Source: Entomomonas sp. E2T0
Lineage (GTDB): Bacteria > Pseudomonadota > Gammaproteobacteria > Pseudomonadales > Pseudomonadaceae
Assembly: GCF_025985425.1 (NCBI RefSeq)
Contig: NZ_CP094972.1
Coordinates: 682,001 to 746,000 of the forward strand
Length of the DNA: 64,000 nt
Direction of reading: 5' to 3'
The notes beneath the pieces were generated by a model, which saw only the letters and a list, made by a program, of their open reading frames with translations, was not told the DNA's origin and did no database searches. This document shows positions 29,296-39,804 of the stretch, one piece after another. Position 1 is the first letter of the stretch, and each line of letters starts with the position of its first letter. A program made the position numbers and the translations under genes.

Positions 29296-29431
29296 ATTTC
29301 CCTCTTAAATGGATATTAATAACAAGAATGAACAGAAGTAATTAGATTAACTTCTAATATAAACAGTTTATTTTTAAACTACTTTGGCAAAACTATTAAC
29401 TGCTGCTTCCATGCAACAATTGATATTTAAA

Positions 29432-29902
29432 CTAATTTAATACGCCTGTGTCGATCAATAATTTTTCTAGTGCAGGAATATTAGGGATTTTAGCTATATG
29501 ATCATTGATTCGTATAGTTTCTAATTCATAACGAGATAATTCACCAACTACATCCATAATTGCTTCTGCAGTTACAGTACAATTAATAGGTGTATTCTGA
29601 ATTAATATAGCAAAAAACTTACTCTGTAATGACTCAGTAGTAGTTTTTAAAATTAATATATTTGAACTTGCATTAATTTTAAAAGTTGAGCCACAAATAG
29701 CTTCAAACGAAATAAAAGGTATCCGTAAACCCTGCCATGGTAGAAAACCTAAAAACCAACGTGGCATTTTGGCAACTACCTGAGGCATTGAAATAGATAC
29801 TACCTCCACAACAGCTGTACTAGGAAGAATTAATGTTCTGTCTAATAAACTAATTAATGATGCTTCTAATGAAGTCTTTTTAGCAGATTTTTGTTCTGTC
29901 AT
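29432..29902 (-). CDS. chpC: CheW-like protein ChpC
   Basis: A 156-residue CheW-like adaptor at the end of the Pil-Chp cluster, overlapping the chpA stop by four bases (ATGA). The sequence shows the CheW-like beta pattern with LILPSTAVVEVVS near residue 29, PRWFLGFLPWQGLRIPFISFE and a C-terminal helix. In P. aeruginosa ChpC links further receptors to ChpA. The family match is weaker than for pilI, and the gene order decides the call. Confidence 0.85.
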   Translation of the reverse strand: MTEQKSAKKTSLEASLISLLDRTLILPSTAVVEVVSISMPQVVAKMPRWFLGFLPWQGLRIPFISFEAICGSTFKINASSNILILKTTTESLQSKFFAILIQNTPINCTVTAEAIMDVVGELSRYELETIRINDHIAKIPNIPALEKLLIDTGVLN

Positions 29903-32900
29903 GAACTACTCTCCAATAAATTTACCTCAAATGCTGGAAGTAGATCAGATATAGACTTAATTAATTTGGCATCCATAAAAGGCTTACTCATATATTCATT
30001 AACACCAATAGCCAATGCACGTTCTCTGTGTTTTTCACCACTTCGTGAAGTAATCATGATAATAGGTAAATGCTTAGTACGCTCATCATGACGTACTCTT
30101 GTTGCCACCTCAAAGCCGTCCATTCTAGGCATTTCAATATCAAGCAACATAATATCTGGAACTTTTTCTTCCAACTGTGTCACAGCATCTAATCCATCAC
30201 GTGCCGTAATTACTTGCATACCTTGGCGCTCAAGAAGACGTGTTGTTACTTTACGTACTGTCACAGAGTCATCCACAACCATAACTAATGGTGGACGTTT
30301 CACCTCTTCTAATTCTTCAGATGATGCTATTCTTCTTTCCTCTGTTCTAATATTATGTTGCTGATGAACAAAATAACTACGTACCAATGCACTTAAATCA
30401 AGGATGATAATTACATGACCATCACCTAAGATAGTTGCACCAGAAATAGCAGGTACAGAAAGGAACTGTGCGCCTAAACTCTTAACAACTACTTCACTTG
30501 ATGGTAATAATTCATCAACACGTAAAGCAATATAATGCTCACCTGAACGTACTAATAAGACAGGTGCTTTTTCCTCAATCACGTATTGTGCTTGTGCTAC
30601 TATTTGGTTACCTAAAAGCTCTCCCAAGTGCTTAACTCGGTAAGAGTCTCCACCATACTCTAGCTCAGCCGTACCAAACTGATAAAACTCTTTCTGTTGC
30701 TCAGGGGAAATATAAGTAACCCCTTCTACAGTACTCATTGGAATTGCATAATGGTCTTCAGCAACACGAATCATCAGTGCACGACTTACTGATAAGTTGA
30801 TTGGTAAACGAATAGAGAAGGTAGTACCTTTACCCTCTTCAGAATCTAACGTTAATACACCACCCAACTGCTTAACAGCATTTACTACTACGTCTAAACC
30901 AACACCACGTCCAGAGATTTGAGTAATTTTCTTAGCTGTAGAGAAACCAGCTTCTAAAATGAACTGTAAAATTTCTTTATCAGAAAGTTTTTCATCAAGG
31001 CTCATTAGCCCCTTATTAATCGCCTTATCACGTACAGTTTTAACAGAAATACCAGCACCATCGTCTTTAAGACGTAATACCATTTCCCCACCCTCACGAA
31101 TAAGGTCTAGAGAAATTGTACCTTTAGCTGGTTTACCTACAGCTACACGGATATCCTTACTTTCAATACCATGGTCAAGTGAGTTACGGATCATGTGCTC
31201 TAATGGCGCAACAATTGCATCAATTACACCCCGATCCATTTCCCCTGCTGTATTACCAATCACTAAATCTACTTGTTTACCTAACTCGGTAGAAACTTGA
31301 CGCACTAAACGACGTAATCTAGGTGCAATACGATCTAATGGTACCATTCGAGTACGCATCAAGCCTTCTTGTAACTCAGTATTTACACGACCTTGCTGTT
31401 GCAATAAAGTTTCCACATCACGATTACGACGCATCAAAGTATCTTTTAAGTCTTGTAAATCCGAAGCAGACTCAAACAATGATCTTGATAATTGCTGTAT
31501 TTGTGAGTATTGATCCATTTCTAACGGGTCAAAATCTGTATAACTAGATGAAACCTCTGTTTGGTGTCTAGAAATAATTTGTGCTTGTGTTTCCGTATCT
31601 AAACGACGTAACTGATCGCGCACCCGATCAATAGTAACATCCATCTCCATCAACGCAGATGCTAAATCACTATTTTGCTGCTCAACACGACTACGATAAA
31701 TTGAGGTTTCACCAGCGAGATTAACTAAACTATCTAATAATTCTGCTGCTACCTTAATTTGCTCAGTAGCTTCTCTACTTTCTTTTGAGGTTACTTTATC
31801 TTTTGCTTTAGAAACTTCAGTTTCTCTAAACTCTACTACCGCAGGAGATGTTTGCTCTTTTTCTGGTTCAGAAACTACAACTGTTTCTTCAGAAATCTGC
31901 GTAGGTTGAACTACCTCAACTGCTTCAACATCAATAGTTATAGGTGGTTCTTTTGGTTCAATGGCTACTTGATCTTCTGGCTCAACCTCAATCAATTCAG
32001 GTTCTATAACTTGAGTTTCAGTAGTTTGCCCTACAGGCTCTGTAATAGTTACAGGTGCTTCATCAATAATTTCAGCATCTACCACAACTGGTTCTGGTAC
32101 TTGTGTAATTACTGCTGAATCATCTAAAACAACACGTCCTTCTTGACGGAATAACTGAATAGCATTTAATAACTCTGGGCTATGAGGTAAAACAGTAGAG
32201 TCATGTAATGTATCAACAATCAACTGAATAAAATCATGAGTTTTATTCAATAATTTCACTAAATCTGTTGAATAACTATAGCGACCATTCAATAGCCCTT
32301 CATAAATAAACTCAAGACCATGCGCCAAATCACCTAAACCTACAGCACCACACATCCTTGCACCACCTTTTAAGGTATGCAATTGGCGTTGCAAATCTTG
32401 TAAATGATCAGCGCTTTGATCTTCAATCCATTTATCTAAGTCATTTCTTGCCTCAACTAGTATTTCATCAGCTTCTTCAAGGAAGATTTCAGCCATATCT
32501 GAATCAATATCATCTTCAGATTCAATGATAGGACCAGCAGGAGCAGGTGCACCAAGAATTAGTTTATCTTCTATAGTAAAATTAGATGAAACTTGTGGGT
32601 TAACTAATGCAGTTTCCACAACTTCTGTTGGTTGATTAACAACTACTTGCTGTACTTGTTCAACAACAGGCTCTATTATTTCGGGTTCAATAATTTTTTC
32701 TGACTCTTCTGGCTTGTCATCTATTTGCTGCTCTACCATCTCTTGTTGCTCTACAACAGCTTCTTGAACATTTGTACTAGACAATACTTGCTCTAACAAA
32801 GCAACTTTTTCAGAATATTCAGAAACAACCTGAGCTGCTGCTAATTGATCAATACAATTCAATAACACATGATGAACTTGAGTTAATGCATCAAAAAATA

Positions 32901-35900
32901 CACCATCTCTCTTTATCGTATTTGCTGATACTGCTGCATAGGCTTTCAATAAGACATTACATAAATCAGCAATTGATTGATAACCAGCTTGCTCAGCATA
33001 AGGTGATACTTTTGCTAACTCTTCTTGCAATACTGATAGCTGCATAAAATCACTATCAGACGTCTCACGCCATTTTTCAATATATTCTTCAGCATCTAAT
33101 AATAAATCCACATTCTGCATTATTGCGCTAACCAAAGCTGCAGGCGATGCGTCATTATCTTTATTAGCTAACTCAGAACTAACAGTTACTTCAAGTTGTG
33201 ATATTAAATACTCGCGACGTAAACGAATACGCTCAACAAGTGATTCTGTACCATCAACAGGAGCTAATGAATAAAGCTCCAATTGACGTATACCTTTATT
33301 TAATAAGGCATATGCATCTCTTAACAATTCAAGATCAATTCGTTCAATTGACCAAGCATTAATACTACATTCTTTTAAGAAACCTTCAAAAGGCTTAGCA
33401 ATATTAGCAATAGCATCCAAACCTGCCATTAATGCACTACCTTTTAAGGTATGCATTGCTCGCTGTAAAGAATCTGTAACAACTTGCGGTAATGAACGCT
33501 CACATAATGTAATAAATGCCTTTAATGTTTGCATATGAGTTTGAGCTTCAGCAATAAAAATATCTATTAACTCAACATCAAACTCTGCAGGAGCTGAAGT
33601 GGTTTCTTCTACATTATCAGATGTAGTTGTTGCATCAACATCATCTTGTTCTTGCAAAGTTTCTTCAGCTTCCAGCTCTGGCTCAATTACATTATCATCT
33701 TCAACAACAGTTTCTTCTGTTGTTAATAATTGTTCAGATTTTTTTTTAACTGGTAGTTCTTGTTTTGTAGCTAAGGCATCAGCAACAGCAGCGTAATAAT
33801 CAACATCTTCACGAGAATGTTGTTGGCCTGAAGCAAACTCTTTAATTAATTCTGGTAATAATTTTGCAACGTCCTGTACTACATCTAATACAGGTTGAGA
33901 AATAGGTATAGTTTTATCTATAACTCTATTCAGCATATTTTCTACAGACCAGCCTAACTCACCAATAACAGTTGCTTTAACCATTCGTCCACTACCTTTA
34001 ATAGTATGGAAAGAACGGCGAATTTCTGTTAATGATTCTTTATCATCTGTATTAGCAACCCATGCTGGTAAGGTAGTCGATAATGCTTCTAAAATCTCTT
34101 CCATTTCTTCAGTAAAGATTTCAACAAACTCTTCATCTACCTCTTCACCAACTTTGCTAGCTTCTTGAACTACTGGTTGTTGTGGTATTGATGGAGATTG
34201 CTCAGCAATAACTTGTTGCTCTTCTACAGATTCTATGTCAACAACTTCTTCCTGTGAGACACCTTGCTCAGCCTCTTCTACAGGCGCTACAGAAGCTATA
34301 TATTTAGTCGTTAATGACTCATAATCGTCTGGTAATGAATAACCTAGCTCGTGCAAATATTTTACTGCAAAGTTCAACGCATCTTTAGCACTTACTATTT
34401 GATTTTTAGCCAAGCACTCCATGTAATAATCAATACTTGCAATTGCACCAACAATAGAGTCAATTTCTTTATTATCAGGGTAAATAGTACTGTTTATTAA
34501 GCGTTCTTCAATATACTGTAAACAACGAATAACCGCAGCGGCTGCCCGTTGTTGGGATATAATAGCTAAAGCACCAGCTGTATGGGTTAATAGTTCAGTT
34601 GTATCTTTTATCTGTCCCTCTTTACCTTCAGTCGCAAAATACTGTGCAAGAATTTCTTTTACTTGAGTTAACTCATGAGCGGCTTCACGAATTACAATTT
34701 CCTGCGCATCACCTGTAACACCAGCTTTAGCTGAACTACCAGTTTTAGTAATATTAGTAACTACTGTTTCTACATCTAGTATTGCTTCTGCAATATCAAT
34801 GGCTTGAACTTTATCCAAATAATTACTTGCAATAGCACTATTAATAGCATCAAATTGCTTATTAACTATATTTTTCTGAGTATTTAAACCTAGCATTTCT
34901 AATGTATTAGAAATTACTTTTAGTGTTTCAGGTAAACCTTGCAAATCTACTCCATTCTGACTTTCAGAACGAGCAAGTAAATCTAATCGATCTTTAACAA
35001 AAGTGAATTCTTCTGACAGAGCTTGAGAAACAGATTCTAAAGCAGCTTTATCAATATTAGCTAATTTTGTCTGATGAGTATTAACATCTTTAACATTTAA
35101 AATTAAACTTGTTAAATGGAATTCTTGTTTAATTGCCTTAATTTCATCGGAACTACTATCTACCTGAGCTAATAAAAATAATAATTCTTTTATCAGAGCA
35201 TCTGGAGCAGGGTTATTCATTCCAACAACACCTTGCTCAACCAATATTTTTATTTGTCGATCAATTTGTTTTAACAAATCTTTAGCTTCAGGACTATTAG
35301 GTATACTTTTTTCATTAATACCCGTTACAAAAGCTAATGCAATACGCCAAAGCATAGAAATTGGCGTAGCTTTACATAAACGTCCCAAGTAATTAAAAAT
35401 CTTAATTAGATGATCAAGCGCAACCTCAAGATTACGATTATGAATTAGATCAATTAAAGATAATTGTAGTGACTGGCGTAATTTACGTAATAAATTAGCT
35501 AATCCCTCTGTATTGATTTCTTTTAGCTCTTCATCTGTTAAAGGTGAGGCTGCTCCATAATATTTAGGAGAAAATAATTCAACCTCAGATAAAGGGGTTG
35601 CTTTATAGCATTCTCTCATCTCATTGATAAGAGGCAATAAAGCTATAGGAATATCATGACCTTCTGTCTGAATAATCTCAAGATAAGTAGGCATCTGCAA
35701 CACAGCCTGCATTAACACTTGCAAACTATGACTAAAGTCTTCTACTTTATCATTGATTAATGTTTCACAGAACGTTCTAATTTCTTCTGCAAACAATGCA
35801 GCACCAGGAAAACCTACCATATGCAGTGCACCACTAACTTGGTGCAACAAGCTATAGCAATTAGCTAACCCTGAAGCTATATCATTCTTACTTGTTGTTT

Positions 35901-36021
35901 CATCAGCTAATGATTCTAGCACCTGTTGGACTTGATTAAGATTATTAACTATCTCATTCTTCACCCAACTAAGCGCAACATAATCATGGCTATCCTCTGT
36001 AGTTACCTTATTCATAGCCAT
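29899..36021 (-). CDS. chpA: Chemosensory hybrid histidine kinase ChpA
   Basis: A giant CheA-like kinase of about 2040 residues controlling type IV pili. From the N-terminus: a FimL-like/degenerate Hpt region (LLHQVSGALHMVG), a further degenerate one (LLTHTAGAL), three canonical Hpt domains with phospho-His near 672 (HTIKGSG), 857 (HTLKGSA) and 1215 (HTLKGGA), an acidic Val/Glu/Pro-rich linker, a dimerisation helix, the HATPase (RNSLDHG near 1613, GRGVGLDVV), a CheW domain and a C-terminal receiver with Asp near 1961 (LLDIEMPRMDG). The ATG at 36021 has GGAGAG five bases upstream. It is shorter than P. aeruginosa ChpA, recalled at about 2470 residues. Confidence 0.94.
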   Translation of the reverse strand: MAMNKVTTEDSHDYVALSWVKNEIVNNLNQVQQVLESLADETTSKNDIASGLANCYSLLHQVSGALHMVGFPGAALFAEEIRTFCETLINDKVEDFSHSLQVLMQAVLQMPTYLEIIQTEGHDIPIALLPLINEMRECYKATPLSEVELFSPKYYGAASPLTDEELKEINTEGLANLLRKLRQSLQLSLIDLIHNRNLEVALDHLIKIFNYLGRLCKATPISMLWRIALAFVTGINEKSIPNSPEAKDLLKQIDRQIKILVEQGVVGMNNPAPDALIKELLFLLAQVDSSSDEIKAIKQEFHLTSLILNVKDVNTHQTKLANIDKAALESVSQALSEEFTFVKDRLDLLARSESQNGVDLQGLPETLKVISNTLEMLGLNTQKNIVNKQFDAINSAIASNYLDKVQAIDIAEAILDVETVVTNITKTGSSAKAGVTGDAQEIVIREAAHELTQVKEILAQYFATEGKEGQIKDTTELLTHTAGALAIISQQRAAAAVIRCLQYIEERLINSTIYPDNKEIDSIVGAIASIDYYMECLAKNQIVSAKDALNFAVKYLHELGYSLPDDYESLTTKYIASVAPVEEAEQGVSQEEVVDIESVEEQQVIAEQSPSIPQQPVVQEASKVGEEVDEEFVEIFTEEMEEILEALSTTLPAWVANTDDKESLTEIRRSFHTIKGSGRMVKATVIGELGWSVENMLNRVIDKTIPISQPVLDVVQDVAKLLPELIKEFASGQQHSREDVDYYAAVADALATKQELPVKKKSEQLLTTEETVVEDDNVIEPELEAEETLQEQDDVDATTTSDNVEETTSAPAEFDVELIDIFIAEAQTHMQTLKAFITLCERSLPQVVTDSLQRAMHTLKGSALMAGLDAIANIAKPFEGFLKECSINAWSIERIDLELLRDAYALLNKGIRQLELYSLAPVDGTESLVERIRLRREYLISQLEVTVSSELANKDNDASPAALVSAIMQNVDLLLDAEEYIEKWRETSDSDFMQLSVLQEELAKVSPYAEQAGYQSIADLCNVLLKAYAAVSANTIKRDGVFFDALTQVHHVLLNCIDQLAAAQVVSEYSEKVALLEQVLSSTNVQEAVVEQQEMVEQQIDDKPEESEKIIEPEIIEPVVEQVQQVVVNQPTEVVETALVNPQVSSNFTIEDKLILGAPAPAGPIIESEDDIDSDMAEIFLEEADEILVEARNDLDKWIEDQSADHLQDLQRQLHTLKGGARMCGAVGLGDLAHGLEFIYEGLLNGRYSYSTDLVKLLNKTHDFIQLIVDTLHDSTVLPHSPELLNAIQLFRQEGRVVLDDSAVITQVPEPVVVDAEIIDEAPVTITEPVGQTTETQVIEPELIEVEPEDQVAIEPKEPPITIDVEAVEVVQPTQISEETVVVSEPEKEQTSPAVVEFRETEVSKAKDKVTSKESREATEQIKVAAELLDSLVNLAGETSIYRSRVEQQNSDLASALMEMDVTIDRVRDQLRRLDTETQAQIISRHQTEVSSSYTDFDPLEMDQYSQIQQLSRSLFESASDLQDLKDTLMRRNRDVETLLQQQGRVNTELQEGLMRTRMVPLDRIAPRLRRLVRQVSTELGKQVDLVIGNTAGEMDRGVIDAIVAPLEHMIRNSLDHGIESKDIRVAVGKPAKGTISLDLIREGGEMVLRLKDDGAGISVKTVRDKAINKGLMSLDEKLSDKEILQFILEAGFSTAKKITQISGRGVGLDVVVNAVKQLGGVLTLDSEEGKGTTFSIRLPINLSVSRALMIRVAEDHYAIPMSTVEGVTYISPEQQKEFYQFGTAELEYGGDSYRVKHLGELLGNQIVAQAQYVIEEKAPVLLVRSGEHYIALRVDELLPSSEVVVKSLGAQFLSVPAISGATILGDGHVIIILDLSALVRSYFVHQQHNIRTEERRIASSEELEEVKRPPLVMVVDDSVTVRKVTTRLLERQGMQVITARDGLDAVTQLEEKVPDIMLLDIEMPRMDGFEVATRVRHDERTKHLPIIMITSRSGEKHRERALAIGVNEYMSKPFMDAKLIKSISDLLPAFEVNLLESSS

Positions 36022-36099
36022 GCATACTCTCCAACACAAAGCACACTTATTATCTGATCCAACATAAACTGTATAAGCATATTAATTCTTTAAAATCAA

Positions 36100-38079
36100 T
36101 TAGTTATTTGGTAGTTTGAAACCTTCTACAGATTTACGCATGTCCCGTGACATGGTAGTTAAACGGCCGATGGTAACGGCTGTTTCTGTACTACCAGAAG
36201 ATGTTTGAGAAGTAATTTCTTGAATTACATCCATCGTTCTTGAAATATGAGCAGCTGTTGATGCCTGCTGTCTTGCAGCATTAGAAATTGATTGAATTAA
36301 TTTAGCTAATGCTTGCGATACGTTCTCAATCTCTTCAAGGGCAACACCTGCATTCTCAGCGAGTTTCGCACCACGAACAACCTCTGATGTAGTTTGTTCC
36401 ATTGAAATAACAGCTTCGTTAGTATCTGTCTGAATGGCTTTAACTAGTGTCTCAATTTGTTTAGTTGCTGCTGAAGATCTTTCAGCTAGACGTTGTACCT
36501 CATCCGCAACCACAGCGAAACCACGGCCTGCATCACCGGCCATCGATGCCTGAATTGCCGCGTTAAGTGCAAGAATATTCGTTTGTTCAGCAATATCATC
36601 AATCAGACCAATAATATCACCAATCTCTTGTGAAGATTCACCCAGACGTTTAATACGTTTAGAAGTATCCTGAATCTGCTCACGAATAGTATCCATACCA
36701 GAAATAGTATTATTTACAATCTTACTACCATTATGTGCGATTTCCACCGAACGTTTTGCCACATTTTCTGATTCAAGTGCAGTAGCAGATACCCTATCAA
36801 TAGAACTCGCCATTTCACTAATAGCTGTTGATACACCTGCAATTTCACCAGCCTGGTGCTCCGCTGCTTCCGCTAGATTCATCGCTAAGCTCTGGCTATT
36901 TTCTGCTGTAGCAGATACTTGTCCAGAGGTTTGGTTAATCGTTTGTACCAGATCACGTAACTGTTCAATAGAGTAGTTAATAGAGTCAGCAATCGCACCA
37001 GTAAATGCCTCTGATACCGTTGCACTAACAGTTAAATCACCATCTGCCAAGTCACCGATTTCATCAAGTAACTGTAAAATCGCCTCTTGGTTTACTGAGT
37101 TTTCTCTTGCTGTTTCTTGTAAACGTCTACGGGTATTTCTTTGAATAACAAGGAACATACCAACAACTGCAGCAATGATGAGCAATAAGACTAAGTAACC
37201 TAAAAAGGCACTGGTACTAAAAGCAGAAGTTGACTCTTCAATACCATTAGCTACTTTAGTAGCTTCAGTTAGTAACTTCTGAGAACCATCAAGAATTTTT
37301 GACTCAACACCTTGTAACTCCGCAATATATTGAGATTTTTCAAGAATAACATCAACATTAGATCTTAATTGATTAAGTGGACTAACTGCTGTTAATAAAA
37401 TGTTCTGAGCTTCATTTGGTAATACGCCACTTTGTTTTAGCATATCAACAATATTATTAAACTCTTTTACTTTATCTGCTAAATCTTTACTAGTACTCTC
37501 AATAGCTGCAAAATTAGTTAACACACCATTTAAATTATGTTGAATACTCTCTAATAAAATAGCTGCTTGTTGCATCTGATTAGTAAGTCTAATATCACTT
37601 TGTTGATCTTTTAACTTATCTAGTGTGTTTTGGCTAATAGTACGTAGGTTTTCTACCAACTTAAACGATGTATCTACTGATGCGTAAGTTGTTGTTAACG
37701 CTTCTTGTCTAATTAATAAAGTATCAATATTAGGCTTTAACGCTGACCATGCATTCGCCAATCCATTTACTTGATCCACCGGAAGAGTAGTTTTTAGATT
37801 TGCCCAATCCGCATCAAAACTAGTAGAGGCCACTGTTAAGTTCTTAAAGCCATCCTCACTACCTGTGAGCGCTTTTAATGAGTCAGCTGCTATACTTTGC
37901 GAATAAACACGCAAATCATTAGCCTTTTTAACATAAGCTCTATCATCTGCAGACTTCTTACCAAGATAAAAAAGATTAGCTACATATGCTACAACTAGCA
38001 CAGTTAGCAAAATACCTAGCAATACTAGTAGAAAATTACTACTTTGCTTTGATGAACTAGCTGATTTTTCTTTACTCAT
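36100..38079 (-). CDS. pilJ: Type IV pilus chemoreceptor PilJ
   Basis: A methyl-accepting receptor of 659 residues that feeds ChpA. It has an N-terminal span (about residues 15-37), a long helical periplasmic domain with a PilJ-type repeat (about 40-285), a second span (about 287-310), a HAMP-like segment ([18 protein letters not shown]) and a signalling tip, [20 protein letters not shown], that binds CheW and the kinase. The C-terminus is GFKLPNN. The gene precedes chpA by about 80 bases. No methyltransferase gene is present locally. Confidence 0.95.
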   Translation of the reverse strand: MSKEKSASSSKQSSNFLLVLLGILLTVLVVAYVANLFYLGKKSADDRAYVKKANDLRVYSQSIAADSLKALTGSEDGFKNLTVASTSFDADWANLKTTLPVDQVNGLANAWSALKPNIDTLLIRQEALTTTYASVDTSFKLVENLRTISQNTLDKLKDQQSDIRLTNQMQQAAILLESIQHNLNGVLTNFAAIESTSKDLADKVKEFNNIVDMLKQSGVLPNEAQNILLTAVSPLNQLRSNVDVILEKSQYIAELQGVESKILDGSQKLLTEATKVANGIEESTSAFSTSAFLGYLVLLLIIAAVVGMFLVIQRNTRRRLQETARENSVNQEAILQLLDEIGDLADGDLTVSATVSEAFTGAIADSINYSIEQLRDLVQTINQTSGQVSATAENSQSLAMNLAEAAEHQAGEIAGVSTAISEMASSIDRVSATALESENVAKRSVEIAHNGSKIVNNTISGMDTIREQIQDTSKRIKRLGESSQEIGDIIGLIDDIAEQTNILALNAAIQASMAGDAGRGFAVVADEVQRLAERSSAATKQIETLVKAIQTDTNEAVISMEQTTSEVVRGAKLAENAGVALEEIENVSQALAKLIQSISNAARQQASTAAHISRTMDVIQEITSQTSSGSTETAVTIGRLTTMSRDMRKSVEGFKLPNN

Positions 38080-38172
38080 ACTACTTATGCCTCTTTGAAA
38101 GCCAGATTTTAAGGCCCTTAGACTTAAATATATTACCTAACCTGTTTAAAACTTTGACCTTTAACGATTAAA

Positions 38173-38724
38173 TTACTGTCCTATTGTTAAAAACTGCGGA
38201 CTTGCCATAAAAGCTTCAGCATTAAAAATTAACCACTTTTGTTGCTCACCTTTATAGACACCTGCAACAAAAGGAGTCAAGGATTCTGGTATATTAACGG
38301 TACCTGCTAATTGATTATCAGCAGAAAAATGCTGCATACCGTATACCGCATCAACTAAGAAACCAACATACCCACCATCAGTATTTTTAACAGCCATCAC
38401 TCGGCGCTGTTTATGAGATGCTTCAGAAGGTATACCAAACAATTTGTTTAAATCCATCACAGGCAATAAGTGGCCACGCATATTAGCCACTCCTTTTAAC
38501 CATGGTTTAACAATAGGAATTGCCGTATATGTTGGTTCAGTAAGAATTTCTTCCAAGTAATTAATGGCTATTACAAAATGATATTGCCCTAACCTAAACC
38601 CAATACCAGTCCAAATACTAGCTTGCAACCTTCTTTGTTCAGGCAAACTAATCCCTGAGTCAGTATAAAGCTGATCGATTTCGAGTAACAAATTAAATGG
38701 GGTGCTTTTTTCTGGCATTCCCAT
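38173..38724 (-). CDS. pilI: CheW-like coupling protein PilI
   Basis: A 183-residue CheW-domain protein that couples PilJ to ChpA. Domain landmarks are GIGFRLGQYHFVIAINYLEEI, WLKGVANMRGHLLPVMDLNKLF and MAVKNTDGGYVGFLVDAVYGM. An N-terminal extension of about 40 residues fits the PilI subfamily. It lies between pilH and pilJ in the order pilG-pilH-pilI-pilJ-chpA-chpC. It has no catalytic function and acts at the cytoplasmic receptor array. Confidence 0.94.
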   Translation of the reverse strand: MGMPEKSTPFNLLLEIDQLYTDSGISLPEQRRLQASIWTGIGFRLGQYHFVIAINYLEEILTEPTYTAIPIVKPWLKGVANMRGHLLPVMDLNKLFGIPSEASHKQRRVMAVKNTDGGYVGFLVDAVYGMQHFSADNQLAGTVNIPESLTPFVAGVYKGEQQKWLIFNAEAFMASPQFLTIGQ

Positions 38725-38758
38725 GTCAATAACTCCTTAGGTTTTAGGACTGTTGCAA

Positions 38759-39124
38759 TTATCCTGCTAACACAGCATCCACAGTAGATAAAAGTGTTGC
38801 CTCATCAATTGGCTTAGTTAAATAATCTCTAGCCCCTTGACGACGACCCCATACTTTATCAGTTTCTTGATCTTTAGCTGTAACAATAATTACTGGAATA
38901 TTCTTTGTTTCTTCATCTTTAGTCAATTGACGGGTTGCCTGAAAGCCATTGAAGCCAGGCATAACAATATCCATCAAAATGACATCTGGCTTTTCTTTGC
39001 GAGCTAATGCAATGCCATCTGCCCCATTTTCAGCCCCTATAACCATATGCCCATGTTTTTGTAACATTGTTGTTAGTTTATATACTTCTGTAGGAGAGTC
39101 GTCTACAACTAAAATTCGAGCCAT
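38759..39124 (-). CDS. pilH: Response regulator PilH
   Basis: A 121-residue single receiver domain. The acidic pair and phospho-Asp are in LVVDDSPTEV and ILMDIVMPGF (Asp52), and the switch Thr and Lys in IIVTAKDQ and YLTKPID. It has no output domain. In P. aeruginosa PilH is phosphorylated by ChpA and favours pilus retraction or acts as a phosphate sink. It is 34 bases upstream of pilI. The PilH subfamily is set by its place after pilG. Confidence 0.95.
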   Translation of the reverse strand: MARILVVDDSPTEVYKLTTMLQKHGHMVIGAENGADGIALARKEKPDVILMDIVMPGFNGFQATRQLTKDEETKNIPVIIVTAKDQETDKVWGRRQGARDYLTKPIDEATLLSTVDAVLAG

Positions 39125-39170
39125 TTTACCTTACCACCAATTTTAATTATTACTATACAAAAACAGCTGC

Positions 39171-39578
39171 TTATTCAGCTGCATTATCTTGAGGTACAAA
39201 GTTAGGAACGTGCGCCTTTATTGCACCCAATAACTCATCTTTACTAAACGGCTTAGTCAAATATTGATCCGAGCCTACTATTCTCCCCTTTGCCCTATCA
39301 AACAAACCATCTTTAGATGACAACATAATAACAGGCGTAGTTTTAAAACGACTGTTATTTTTTATAAGTGCACAAGTTTGATAACCATCAAGGCGAGGCA
39401 TCATAATATCTACAAAAATAATATTTGGATGATTATCAGCTATTTTAGCCAACGCATCAAAACCGTCTACCGCAGTAAACACATCACATCCTGCTTTTTT
39501 AAGCAGGGTCTCGGCGGTTCGACGAATAGTTTTAGAATCGTCTATCACCATGACTTTAAGTTTTTCACCTTGTTCCAT
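39171..39578 (-). CDS. pilG: Response regulator PilG
   Basis: A 135-residue single receiver and first gene of the cluster. VMVIDDSKTIRR carries the acidic pocket, IIFVDIMMPRLDGY the phospho-Asp, MLSSKDGLFDRAKG the Thr/Ser switch region, and YLTKPFSKDE the conserved Lys. In P. aeruginosa PilG promotes pilus extension and cAMP synthesis through FimL and CyaB. The promoter lies in the divergent gap before gshB. Confidence 0.96.
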   Translation of the reverse strand: MEQGEKLKVMVIDDSKTIRRTAETLLKKAGCDVFTAVDGFDALAKIADNHPNIIFVDIMMPRLDGYQTCALIKNNSRFKTTPVIMLSSKDGLFDRAKGRIVGSDQYLTKPFSKDELLGAIKAHVPNFVPQDNAAE

Positions 39579-39804
39579 CTTATTCCGCCATCACTTGAGA
39601 TAAAAACAATCTACATTATGACCATATTATATACACATAACATAGCGCACAGTAACTAACTAGTGCAAATGTTTATGATTTTGTATTATAAATACTATTT
39701 ATAACATATCATACTACATAATATGTTAATTTATTCTATAATTATTTACATATGTCAACATTGCGTCATCAAAATAGCAAATTATATCAGGAGAATACTG
39801 AGTT
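39579..39804. promoter_or_regulatory. pilG / gshB divergent promoter region with palindromes
   Basis: The gap has no gene. A 19-base perfect palindrome TTATAAATACTATTTATAA lies at 39686-39704, overlapping TAACATAT at 39702-39709, which pairs with ATATGTTA at 39721-39728. The area is extremely AT-rich, so chance palindromes are more likely, but the position between divergent genes fits operator or promoter function. gshB itself is preceded by AGGAGA, ten bases before its ATG. Confidence 0.45.

Noticed and set aside
31852-32118. 88-codon plus-strand frame rich in Asn, Phe and Tyr
   Set aside because: It is the antisense shadow of the acidic, low-complexity linker of chpA.
32600-34300. Possible tandem repeat region in chpA
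   Set aside because: The Val/Glu/Pro/Thr-rich stretches are low-complexity linkers between Hpt domains, not DNA repeats of fixed unit.
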